This document shows positions 1 through 6,366 of a stretch of 23,222 bases of DNA, in pieces; the first letter of the stretch is position 1, and the number at the start of each line of letters is the position of its first letter. The stretch is from positions 1 to 23,222 of the forward strand of contig DMBU01000144.1 of assembly GCA_003446015.1 (NCBI GenBank). Reading direction: 5' to 3'. The translations under genes were made by a program, and so were the position numbers. The stretch comes from Bacteroidales bacterium (GTDB lineage Bacteria > Bacteroidota > Bacteroidia > Bacteroidales > UBA12077). The notes under the pieces were generated by a model that saw only the letters and a list, made by a program, of their open reading frames with translations, was not told the DNA's origin and made no database searches.

Positions 1-20
1 AATCTTCCGACCATGACTGC

Positions 21-1208
21 TTAAAAACCTACCCTTTTTGTATTCCTTTTCAGGATATTATGTAAAACTTCAGACGGATCTTCAAATTTATTGGTGAACA
101 TCATAGCAGCTATAATATATGGTTTAAAACCTGCTTCTAAATAAGTTCTGATTCTGTATTTCTCGAATACATCAGCATTTACTTCACCTTCTTTACACGA
201 AACACCACTAATATCAGCAGGTAAACAATGCATATATAAAGCATCCTGATTTTTAGTCAATTTCATTTTTGCTTCGTCGTATTCCCAGTTTTTGAATTTG
301 GCATTATTTGCTAAACAGGTTTGTTCCAAGGCTTTTAAACCTTCCTTATCGGCATTCTTTAGCAACTCTGTTCGCTGTTGCATAATATGGAATGGAGCCC
401 AGCTTTTTGGATAAACGATATCAGCATCTTTCATGGCATCTTCCATGGAATGACTGATATTAAATGATCCACCACTTTGTTTTGCGTTATTTCTTGCAAT
501 ATTCACTATTTCAGGAATCAAACCATATCCTTCAGGGTAAGCTAGTTCGATATTCATTCCGTAACGTGACATTAATGCTATGATACCTTGTGGAACTGAT
601 AATGGCTTGCCATAACTTGGAGAGTAAGCCCAGCTCATTACAATTTTCTTTCCTTTCAGATTTTCCAATGAACCAAACTCTTTTTGTAAATGCATTAAAT
701 CAGCCATGGATTGTGTAGGATGATCCATATCGCATTGTAAGTTTACGATCCCCGGACGACTTGGTAGAACACCATTAGCAAATCCTTCATCCAACGCATC
801 CCCTACTTCGCGCATGTATGTATTTCCTTCGCCCAAAAACATATCATCGCGAATTCCTATAAAATCAGACAAGAATGAAATCATATTGGCAGTTTCGCGA
901 ACTGTTTCACCGTGAGCTATCTGCGATTTTTCTTCGTCTAAATCCTGCACTTCGCAACCTAATAAATTACTTGCAGAAGCAAATGAGAATCGGGTACGTG
1001 TTGAATTATCACGGAAATTTGAAATCGCCAAACCAGAATCAAAAACACGCGGAGAAATATTGTTATCGCGCATTTCTTTTAATATCTCAGCAACTTCAAG
1101 AACTGCTTTTAAATCTTCCTGACTTTTTTCCCAGGTTAATAAAAAATCTTTTTTATAAAGATCAGTCTTTAACAGGCTTAATTTTTCTATTTTGTCTTTT
1201 AAGTTCAT
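21..1208 (-). CDS. ygeW: Knotted carbamoyltransferase, YgeW family
   Basis: A 395-residue aspartate/ornithine carbamoyltransferase-fold enzyme, close to the length of E. coli YgeW (396). The carbamoyl-phosphate loop reads S69-T-R-T-R73, followed later by an HPTQ motif in 'DMDHPTQSMADL' and an HCLPA motif near the C-terminus ('YMHCLPADISG'). It differs from ornithine carbamoyltransferase in having a long inserted segment after the STRTR loop and 'SWAYSPSYGKPLSVPQG' where OTCase has its ornithine-binding part. YgeW proteins are trimeric knotted transcarbamylases linked to the anaerobic purine/urate breakdown locus; the proposed substrate is a ureidopropionate-type compound, which the sequence alone cannot prove. 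It lies 95 bp downstream of ygeY on the same strand, so the two are probably co-transcribed, and the operon may continue past the left edge. The stop is TAA. The family call is confident, the substrate is not. Confidence 0.9.
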   Translation of the reverse strand: MNLKDKIEKLSLLKTDLYKKDFLLTWEKSQEDLKAVLEVAEILKEMRDNNISPRVFDSGLAISNFRDNSTRTRFSFASASNLLGCEVQDLDEEKSQIAHGETVRETANMISFLSDFIGIRDDMFLGEGNTYMREVGDALDEGFANGVLPSRPGIVNLQCDMDHPTQSMADLMHLQKEFGSLENLKGKKIVMSWAYSPSYGKPLSVPQGIIALMSRYGMNIELAYPEGYGLIPEIVNIARNNAKQSGGSFNISHSMEDAMKDADIVYPKSWAPFHIMQQRTELLKNADKEGLKALEQTCLANNAKFKNWEYDEAKMKLTKNQDALYMHCLPADISGVSCKEGEVNADVFEKYRIRTYLEAGFKPYIIAAMMFTNKFEDPSEVLHNILKRNTKRVGF

Positions 1209-1230
1209 TATTTCATATTTTATTTTCTTT

Positions 1231-1292
1231 ACTTTTTTTGTGCCTTAGTGGCTAATACTCCTTTCACCGCAAAGGCGCTAAGTCGCAAAGTG
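1231..1292. repeat. Small imperfect inverted repeat with 8-bp units
   Basis: In the ygeY-ygeW gap, the right arm at 1268-1290 is three 8-bp units (CGCAAAGG / CGCTAAGT / CGCAAAG). The left arm at 1235-1252 (tttttgtgccttagtggc) is roughly its reverse complement, about 11 of 15 bases in the core. The transcript could fold into an imperfect hairpin between the two cistrons. It resembles widely dispersed 'cgcaaaggcgcaaag'-type repeats of bacterial genomes; that resemblance is from memory. Confidence 0.6.
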
Positions 1293-1303
1293 TTAAATTT
1301 TAA

Positions 1304-2491
1304 TTAAATCTCGTAGGCAAATGCAGCATAAAATGCCGATGCCACAACCAAATCATCAATTGCTACCTTCTCGTTTGGAGCATGAGCTAAAACCTCATTT
1401 CCAGGTCCAAAACCTATGGTTGGAATTCCATAAACACCATTGGTCATAATACCATTGGTTGAAAATGTCCATTTATCAATTTTTACCTCTTTATTAAATA
1501 GATTTTTGAATGATCGAACGCCTGTTTGAACAATCTCGTGATCTACCGGGATTTTCCAGGTTGGATAATATTTTTCCATTCCATATTCCAATCCGGTATA
1601 AGCGGTTTCCAAATATTCCAAAACTTCAACTTTTGCATTCATCCCTTTGATCAACTCTTCAATTTCTGCTACTGCCGATTCTTTGGTTTCTCCCCAGGTT
1701 AAACGACGATCTAAATGAATTCGCGCATAATCAGAAACAGCACATAGTGAAGGACTTCCTGAAATAATTTCTGAAATAGTTACACTACCTTTTCCAAGGA
1801 ATTCATCAAACTTTAATCTTTCATTCAATTTTTCAATTTCCAAAGCTGTTCTTGATGCCATATAAATAGCGTTTTTACCCCGCTCAGGAGCAGAACCATG
1901 CGACGAAACACCATAAAAATGCACATGCATTTCCATACGACCACGATGACCACGATATATATTTAAATTGGTAGGTTCTGTGCTTATTACAAAATCTGGT
2001 TTTATTTTATCTTCTTCAACAATATACTTCCAGCATAAACCATCACAATCTTCTTCTATTACACTGCCCACAAAATAAATGGTCAGATCTTTGTCAAATT
2101 CCAGTTCTTTTAAAATCCTTCCGGATGTAACAAAAGCAGCTGGTCCGCCTTCCTGATCAACAGTTCCACGACCATGTACAAATCCGTCTTTAATTTCGCC
2201 TCCAAGTGGATTAAAATCCCAGTTATCCATGTTACCCATGTCAACGGTATCCATATGACCATCGATAGCCAATATTTTTTTGCCGTTTCCTATTCTCCCG
2301 ATTACATTACCTAAACCATCTATTCTTACTTCATCAAAACCGGCTTCTTCCATTTGTCTTTTAAGTTCTAACTGAACTTCTTTTTCACCCAAGCTTAATG
2401 ATTTGATTTGTACTAACTTTGATAAGTTTTCTGCAGTATAATCGCGATACTTCTCTGATAATTCATTAATTTTTTGAAAGATATTTTCCAT
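1304..2491 (-). CDS. ygeY: M20-family metallohydrolase, YgeY-like
   Basis: A 395-residue zinc-dependent M20 amidohydrolase. Metal-binding and catalytic residues are visible: H79-M-D81 in 'AIDGHMDTVD', D112 in 'GRGTVDQEGG', the E146-E147 pair in 'SVIEEDCDG', a later acidic ligand in 'ISTEPTNLN' and the C-terminal histidine in 'GPGNEVLAHAPNEKV'. The 'EEDCDGLCWKYI' stretch and the genetic link to ygeW match the YgeY (putative selenium-metabolism/purine locus hydrolase) subgroup rather than ArgE, DapE or CPG2. In E. coli the equivalent genes are ygeW-ygeX-ygeY; here the diaminopropionate ammonia-lyase gene ygeX is not between them and may lie left of the window. The likely role is hydrolysis of a carbamoylated or ureido intermediate in the cytoplasm, inferred from family and context. 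The start ATG is followed by an unbroken frame and preceded by a long AT-rich divergent region. Confidence 0.85.
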   Translation of the reverse strand: MENIFQKINELSEKYRDYTAENLSKLVQIKSLSLGEKEVQLELKRQMEEAGFDEVRIDGLGNVIGRIGNGKKILAIDGHMDTVDMGNMDNWDFNPLGGEIKDGFVHGRGTVDQEGGPAAFVTSGRILKELEFDKDLTIYFVGSVIEEDCDGLCWKYIVEEDKIKPDFVISTEPTNLNIYRGHRGRMEMHVHFYGVSSHGSAPERGKNAIYMASRTALEIEKLNERLKFDEFLGKGSVTISEIISGSPSLCAVSDYARIHLDRRLTWGETKESAVAEIEELIKGMNAKVEVLEYLETAYTGLEYGMEKYYPTWKIPVDHEIVQTGVRSFKNLFNKEVKIDKWTFSTNGIMTNGVYGIPTIGFGPGNEVLAHAPNEKVAIDDLVVASAFYAAFAYEI

Positions 2492-2812
2492 AAGATCGAT
2501 TTTCTTAAAATTTAAAGCATAAAATTACATTTTTTATTCAATACTATACATTTACAGGACAGATTTAAGTATGACTCACGATAATATGGAATAATTTTTC
2601 ACACAAGTCTCTCCTTTAAGAATTATTTTCTGATTCACATACCAAATTCAAAAAATCAAAACTCAAATTACAAATAAAACCCAAAAACCAACAACAAACT
2701 GCCAGAAATTAGTTTAATCATTGTAATTTTGAAACTTAAGATTAATTGTTAGTTGAAATTTCAAATTTCAAGTTTCAAATTATGGTATTAAAAATCTAAT
2801 CATATAAGTTTT
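2492..2812. other. Divergent intergenic region, ygeY/xdhC
   Basis: These 321 bp separate the divergent ygeY and xdhC genes and should hold promoters for both. No ORF of note is present. On the plus strand a TAATTTTG box at 2724-2731 fits the Bacteroidota -7 consensus TAnnTTTG, about 80 bp before xdhC, but no matching TTTG is seen at the -33 position. No TAnnTTTG box is seen on the minus strand for ygeY. The right half holds the periodic AT-rich repeat described separately. Confidence 0.5.
2643..2783. repeat. AT-rich element with 7/8-bp units in two arms
   Basis: The left arm at 2643-2680 is built of imperfect units (caaattc, aaaaaatc, aaaactc, aaattac, aaataaaac). The right arm at 2756-2783 is four 7-bp units: AAATTTC, AAATTTC, AAGTTTC, AAATTAT. 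The right arm read on the opposite strand resembles the left arm in composition, so the whole is a loose inverted repeat. It lies in the ygeY/xdhC promoter region. Confidence 0.5.
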
Positions 2813-3763
2813 ATGGAAATCTGGGATTTTATTCACGAAGAATTACGAAAAGAAAATAATGTTGTACTCATTACAGTTGTTGAACGCAATGGTAGCAGTC
2901 CGGGAATTGTAGGATTTAAAATGGCTGTTTCAGAAACCGGTGCAATGACGGGATCGATTGGTGGAGGTGTTATGGAATACAATATGGTTGAGCTAGCAAA
3001 AAAAGCGGCAAAAAGCAATGACAGTAAATCTTTTATAAAAAAGCAGATACATCATGCCGATGCAGGACAAGATAAATCGGGTTTAATTTGTTCTGGTGAG
3101 CAAGATCACGCCTTTATTCCATTAAATCATACACAACCAAAATTAATTCAGGAAATTAAAGAGACCTTAGACAAAGGCAATACAGGAATTCTAAGCTTAA
3201 ATTCAAAAGGATTATCCTTTGATAAAAATAAGAAAATTGACAAGCAGATTGTTTATCAGTTTACTGATGAGAATGACTGGGAATACGCAGAACATATTGG
3301 AGTAAAACCTACGATTTACATTTTCGGTGCCGGGCATGTAAGTTTGCCTTTAAGTCAGATTTTCAGAATTTTAGATTTTAGAGTTATTGTTCTGGATGAC
3401 AGAAAAGATTTGTCAACATTCGAAAACAATACATCGGCACATCAAAAACATCTTATTGATTTTAAAAATATTGGAGATATCGTTCTAGGAGGAGAGCAAA
3501 GTTATGTTGTAATAATGACGGTTGGGCATAAAAGTGATGCGACAGTATTAAAACAAATGGTTACAAAGAATCTGAAATACTTAGGCATGATTGGAAGCAA
3601 AAACAAAGTAAAAAATATTTATGATTCATTGATGCGTGAAGGTATTTCTGAAACTGATTTAGCAAAAGTCGATGCTCCTATTGGATTATCAATTAATAGT
3701 AAAACAACAGCTGAGATTGCAATTAGTATTGCTGCAAAAGTAATCCAGATAAAAAATTCGTAA
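2813..3763 (+). CDS. xdhC: XdhC/CoxI-family molybdo-hydroxylase maturation factor
   Basis: A 316-residue XdhC-type protein, a factor that inserts the sulfurated molybdenum cofactor into xanthine dehydrogenase-like enzymes. The N-terminal XdhC/CoxI domain (about 1-105) shows the 'VVERNGSSPG' and 'GSIGGGVMEY' motifs and a conserved Cys93 in 'LICSGEQ', the residue associated with cofactor binding or sulfur transfer in this family. The C-terminal Rossmann domain (about 166-316) begins 'IYIFGAGHVSLPL' and includes 'MTVGHKSDATVL', 'YLGMIGSKNK' and the closing 'APIGLSINSKTTAEIAISIAAK'. It is divergent from ygeY-ygeW, which fits a purine (xanthine/urate-type) hydroxylase whose large subunit is outside the window. 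The symbol is given at family level; which hydroxylase it serves is unknown. Confidence 0.85.
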   Translation: MEIWDFIHEELRKENNVVLITVVERNGSSPGIVGFKMAVSETGAMTGSIGGGVMEYNMVELAKKAAKSNDSKSFIKKQIHHADAGQDKSGLICSGEQDHAFIPLNHTQPKLIQEIKETLDKGNTGILSLNSKGLSFDKNKKIDKQIVYQFTDENDWEYAEHIGVKPTIYIFGAGHVSLPLSQIFRILDFRVIVLDDRKDLSTFENNTSAHQKHLIDFKNIGDIVLGGEQSYVVIMTVGHKSDATVLKQMVTKNLKYLGMIGSKNKVKNIYDSLMREGISETDLAKVDAPIGLSINSKTTAEIAISIAAKVIQIKNS

Positions 3764-3810
3764 CAAGGCACTTCGTATGATTTAGCAATGAACTTTTAAA
3801 AATAATTCAT

Positions 3811-3924
3811 AATTTTTTGCCACTAATGCACAAATTCATTCAAAAAAAGATATCAAATTATTAAAAATAATACAAACTCTTTTCTTTAAATTTTTCAATT
3901 TATTCGTGTATTCGTGGCAGTCAA
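3811..3924. repeat. Direct repeat copy A flanking the GxxExxY gene
   Basis: A 114-bp sequence repeated at 4378-4492 with only about seven differences. Both copies run from 'aattttttgccactaat' to 'attcgtggcagtcaa'. Within each copy the ends are opposed: the start (gccactaat, cacaaatt; 8-bp spacing) is an imperfect reverse complement of the end (attcgtgt, attcgtgg; 8-bp spacing). Confidence 0.9.
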
Positions 3925-3956
3925 AAGAGAAACAAACAATCTATCCATATTAGGAA

Positions 3957-4343
3957 TTATTCCAATACAATTCGTTTTGTATTTAATCTAAGCTCTCCAA
4001 AATTTGCAATTAATGCTAATTTATTACTTGAAACTTTCAGGTAATTAATGGCTTGTGCAATAAACTCATCGCCAATTCCACTCACTGCTTTAATTTCTAA
4101 AATAATAGAATCATAAACAACAAAATCAGCATAGAATTTATGTGTTAAAATATTTCCTTTATAATTAACATTATATTCTTTTTCACGTTCAAAAGGTATA
4201 TTTGCTTTTCTGAATTCATATTCCAAAGCATCTTTGTAAACAATCTCCAGGAAACCTGCACCAAGATTATTGTGTACCTCCATGCATATTCCAACTATTT
4301 TATAACTTTCATCTTTAAAAACAAGATTTGTCATATCATTCAA
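3957..4343 (-). CDS. GxxExxY-family protein (PD-(D/E)xK nuclease-like)
   Basis: A 128-residue protein with the family signature G30-F-L-E33-I-V-Y36. The restriction-nuclease-like core follows: D73 in 'FYADFVV', E83-I-K85 in 'ILEIKAV', and the 'QAINYLKVS' helix, matching the PD-(D/E)xK fold predicted for GxxExxY proteins. Their biological role is unknown; a DNA or RNA nuclease is only inferred from the fold. The gene stands alone on the minus strand between xdhC and the EamA gene, and both sides carry the same 114/115-bp repeat, so gene plus repeats form a discrete unit of about 680 bp. The start may be Met1 or Met4 (ATG 9 bp further in); neither has a clear Shine-Dalgarno sequence. The length is typical for the family, about 120-135 residues. 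Confidence 0.85.
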   Translation of the reverse strand: MNDMTNLVFKDESYKIVGICMEVHNNLGAGFLEIVYKDALEYEFRKANIPFEREKEYNVNYKGNILTHKFYADFVVYDSIILEIKAVSGIGDEFIAQAINYLKVSSNKLALIANFGELRLNTKRIVLE

Positions 4344-4377
4344 TTTTATTAAAATTTATTTGTATAAAACCAAGATA

Positions 4378-4492
4378 AATTTTTTGCCACTAATCCACAA
4401 ATTCATTAAAAAAAAATATCAAATTATTAAAAAAATAATACAAACTCCTTTCTTTAAATTTTTCAATTTATTCGTGTATTCGTGGCAGTCAA
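4378..4492. repeat. Direct repeat copy B flanking the GxxExxY gene
   Basis: The second copy (115 bp) of the repeat at 3811-3924, in the same orientation. Differences are a few substitutions plus changes in the lengths of two poly-A runs, so identity is about 94-95 percent. It begins 35 bp upstream of the GxxExxY start codon and may include that gene's promoter. Confidence 0.9.
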
Positions 4493-4545
4493 TGAAGATT
4501 TTCTTATTGTTAATAAATATGTTAATAGAATATTCTTCTATTTTG

Positions 4546-4575
4546 TTTGCAATTTTCAGGTTTTATTTATCTTTG
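4546..4575 (+). promoter_or_regulatory. Bacteroidota-type promoter upstream of the eamA leader
   Basis: TTTG at 4546-4549, 18 bases, then TATCTTTG at 4568-4575, an exact match to the -7 consensus TAnnTTTG. Spacing is slightly short of the usual 19-21. A transcript from here would start near 4582 and run through the small ORF and terminator that precede the EamA gene. Confidence 0.5.
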
Positions 4576-4604
4576 TGGGGATTATAAGTTTTGATATTTA
4601 AAAA

Positions 4605-4667
4605 ATGACTTTAAAAATATTTAAAGACAAAATACAGTCAACAGAACAAAATTTAAGGGTCGATTGA
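4605..4667 (+). CDS. Possible 20-codon leader or small-protein ORF
   Basis: ATG at 4605 opens a 20-codon frame (MTLKIFKDKI...NLRVD) ending in TGA at 4665-4667. It starts about 23 bases after the predicted transcription start, is preceded by an A-rich stretch, and ends inside the hairpin at 4657-4670, nine bases before the terminator stem. No homology is recognised and there is no run of one regulatory codon such as His or Trp. It could be a leader peptide, a small protein, or chance in an RNA that is itself the product. Confidence 0.3.
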   Translation: MTLKIFKDKIQSTEQNLRVD

Positions 4668-4709
4668 CCCCGAATAACAGGTTTCTTTTTTAAGAAACCT
4701 GTTTTTTTT
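4609..4709 (+). terminator. Leader hairpins with strong intrinsic terminator before eamA
   Basis: Three consecutive stem-loops: CTTTAAA/TTTAAAG at 4609-4626; GGGTC/GACCC at 4657-4670; and a perfect 12-bp stem AACAGGTTTCTT/AAGAAACCTGTT at 4676-4703 running into eight T (4702-4709). The last is a clear rho-independent terminator on the plus strand, only 18 bases before the eamA ATG. No competing antiterminator stem was found by eye. It either ends a short RNA or attenuates eamA. Confidence 0.8.
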
Positions 4710-4727
4710 GTGTAATAACGAACGAGT

Positions 4728-5609
4728 ATGATTTTTTTAGTTTTAAGTATTCTTTCATCAACTGCGATATATGTTATCTTCAAATACCTTGACAGATATA
4801 AGATCAATACCTTCAATGTAATCATCATTAATTATATTACGGCATCTGTATTGGGATTGCTTCTTACAAGAACACAAATTGATATTTTTCCGATTGTTAA
4901 ACATGGGTGGCTTCCCTACTCTATTTTAATTGGAATTTTATTTATCATGACCTTTGTGTTGATTGCAAAATCATCACAGGTAGTTGGAATTGCAATTACA
5001 ACAGTATCCAATAAAATGTCGGTTATTATCCCAATTACAGTATCATTGATTATTGATCCTTTGGATGTACTAACTAACTTTAAAGCCATAGGAATAATAT
5101 TGGCAATACTCGCAGTATTTCTTTCGGTTTATAGGAAACGAAAAGTTGAATTTGATCCACGACATATATATTTACCTATATTATTATTCCTGAGCATGGG
5201 ACTGGTTGATTCTATCGTTAAATATGCACAACAATATCATGTTAACGATTTAGTTTTACCCATTTTCACAGTGATTTTGTTTATTATGTCGGCAGTTTCT
5301 GGTTTAATCGTTAAGCTTTTACGAAAAACATCTTTTAGAGATTTAATTGATAAAAAAGTTCTGTTGTGGGGAATTGCCTTAGGAATAAGTAATTATGCCT
5401 CATTATATTTTTTAATTAAAGCTTTAAATTATAAAAATAACTTAAGTGTCTCAATGGATGGCTCTGTTGTATTTGGAATTAATAATCTTGGTATTATTGC
5501 TCTATCCGTAATTTTTGGTTTACTTGTTTTTAAGGAGAAATTTTTGAAAATAAACTGGGTAGGAATTGTATTATCATTTTTTGCAATCTATATTTTATCA
5601 AAAACGTAA
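4728..5609 (+). CDS. EamA/DMT-superfamily transporter
   Basis: A 293-residue integral membrane protein with about ten hydrophobic segments arranged as two EamA halves (roughly 1-135 and 147-293). It begins 'MIFLVLSILSSTAIYVIFKYLDRYKI' and ends with 'GIVLSFFAIYILSKT', the typical last helix. Landmarks are 'TVSNKMSVIIPITVSLI' at the end of the first half and 'NNLGIIALSVIFGLLVFKEKF' in the second, the usual DMT pattern of a helix followed by a charged turn. Members export amino acids, sugars or other small metabolites; the substrate here cannot be told. The stop codon abuts the ATG of the next gene with no gap, so translation is likely coupled. Entry of RNA polymerase appears to depend on read-through of the terminator at 4676-4709, or on a promoter overlapping it that I could not see. 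Confidence 0.85.
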   Translation: MIFLVLSILSSTAIYVIFKYLDRYKINTFNVIIINYITASVLGLLLTRTQIDIFPIVKHGWLPYSILIGILFIMTFVLIAKSSQVVGIAITTVSNKMSVIIPITVSLIIDPLDVLTNFKAIGIILAILAVFLSVYRKRKVEFDPRHIYLPILLFLSMGLVDSIVKYAQQYHVNDLVLPIFTVILFIMSAVSGLIVKLLRKTSFRDLIDKKVLLWGIALGISNYASLYFLIKALNYKNNLSVSMDGSVVFGINNLGIIALSVIFGLLVFKEKFLKINWVGIVLSFFAIYILSKT

Positions 5610-6227
5610 ATGGCAGAATTTGTAGATGAATATTTAACTATTAGTAAACCTTCTGAGGGTTTATTCAAGGATCGTGGAAGCAAGTTTCTTGCTTTTGCTT
5701 ATCCTGTTTCATCAGAAGAAGAAATTAAAGCAATACAGGAACAGTTGCGTAGCGATTATCACGATGCACGGCATCATTGTTACGCTTATATGCTTGGACC
5801 GGAAAAAGAGATTTTTCGAATCAATGATGATGGAGAACCTTCAAGTACAGCAGGCAAACCAATACTTGGACAGATAAGATCCTTTGATTTAACCAATATA
5901 CTTATTGTTGTTATCCGTTATTTTGGAGGCACAAAGTTGGGTGTTGGAGGATTAATCAATGCCTACAAAACAGCTGCTGAAGAAGCATTGAAAAATGCGA
6001 AAATCATCAAAAAAACACTACATGATATTTACGTGTTAAAGTATGAGTATCCCGAAATGAATGAAGTAATGCGAATCATGAAAGAAGAACAAATAGAACA
6101 TATCGATCAGAATTTTGAACTGTCGTGCTCTATTACTTTAAGTTTAAGAAAGGCAGATGTTGATAAGGTATTAAGTAAGTTCGACAGAGTAGAGAATTTG
6201 AAGATTGAGTATTTGGAAACAAAGTAA
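5610..6227 (+). CDS. yigZ: YigZ/IMPACT-family protein (UPF0029)
   Basis: A 205-residue member of the YigZ/IMPACT family. The N-terminal UPF0029 domain holds the family hallmarks: 'GSKFLAFAYPV' (23-33), 'HDARHHCYAYMLG' (51-63), 'NDDGEPSSTAGKPI' (72-85) and 'VIRYFGGTKLGVGGLINAY' (101-119). The C-terminal third (about 138-205) matches the DUF1949 ferredoxin-like domain of YigZ. Eukaryotic IMPACT modulates the GCN1/GCN2 stress pathway; the bacterial function is not established, though the fold suggests nucleic-acid or ribosome binding. The ATG directly follows the eamA stop codon. Length and motifs are complete, so this is an intact gene. Confidence 0.9.
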   Translation: MAEFVDEYLTISKPSEGLFKDRGSKFLAFAYPVSSEEEIKAIQEQLRSDYHDARHHCYAYMLGPEKEIFRINDDGEPSSTAGKPILGQIRSFDLTNILIVVIRYFGGTKLGVGGLINAYKTAAEEALKNAKIIKKTLHDIYVLKYEYPEMNEVMRIMKEEQIEHIDQNFELSCSITLSLRKADVDKVLSKFDRVENLKIEYLETK

Positions 6228-6235
6228 AAATTTCC

Positions 6236-6313
6236 TGTTACTGGTTGCTGGTTACTAGTTAATTTAACAAGAAACAAGAAACAAGAAAAGAATAGAAAAG
6301 AATAGAAAAGAAC
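6236..6313. repeat. Tandem 7-bp and 10-bp units before pyrB
   Basis: TGTTACT, GGTTGCT, GGTTACT, AGTTAAT (6236-6263) is a fourfold 7-bp imperfect tandem; ACAAGAA occurs three times without change (6267-6287); GAAAAGAATA occurs twice (6285-6304) followed by a partial third. It lies in the 139-bp yigZ-pyrB gap, so copy-number change here could alter pyrB expression or spacing. Confidence 0.75.
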
Positions 6314-6366
6314 TGAGTAAATAAAAAAATAAAATCAACTAAGTAAAACAAATAAAACCCGGATTA

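Noticed and set aside
21..1208. Reading ygeW as argF (ornithine carbamoyltransferase)
   Set aside because: The long inserted region, the SWAYSPSYGKPLSVPQG segment, the 395-residue length and the ygeY neighbour fit YgeW, not OTCase of about 310-330 residues.
2833..3018. Minus-strand 61-codon ORF inside xdhC
   Set aside because: It is a shadow of the well-supported XdhC frame with no start signal or family.
3811..4492. Repeats around the GxxExxY gene as a two-repeat CRISPR array or an insertion sequence
   Set aside because: The spacing is 453 bp with a gene between, the repeats are too long for CRISPR, and there is no cas or transposase gene; only the direct-repeat structure is supported.
4360..4587. 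Plus-strand ORF of 75 codons downstream of the GxxExxY gene
   Set aside because: It mainly translates repeat copy B and poly-A/T stretches, giving a low-complexity Lys/Phe/Ile peptide with no coding character.
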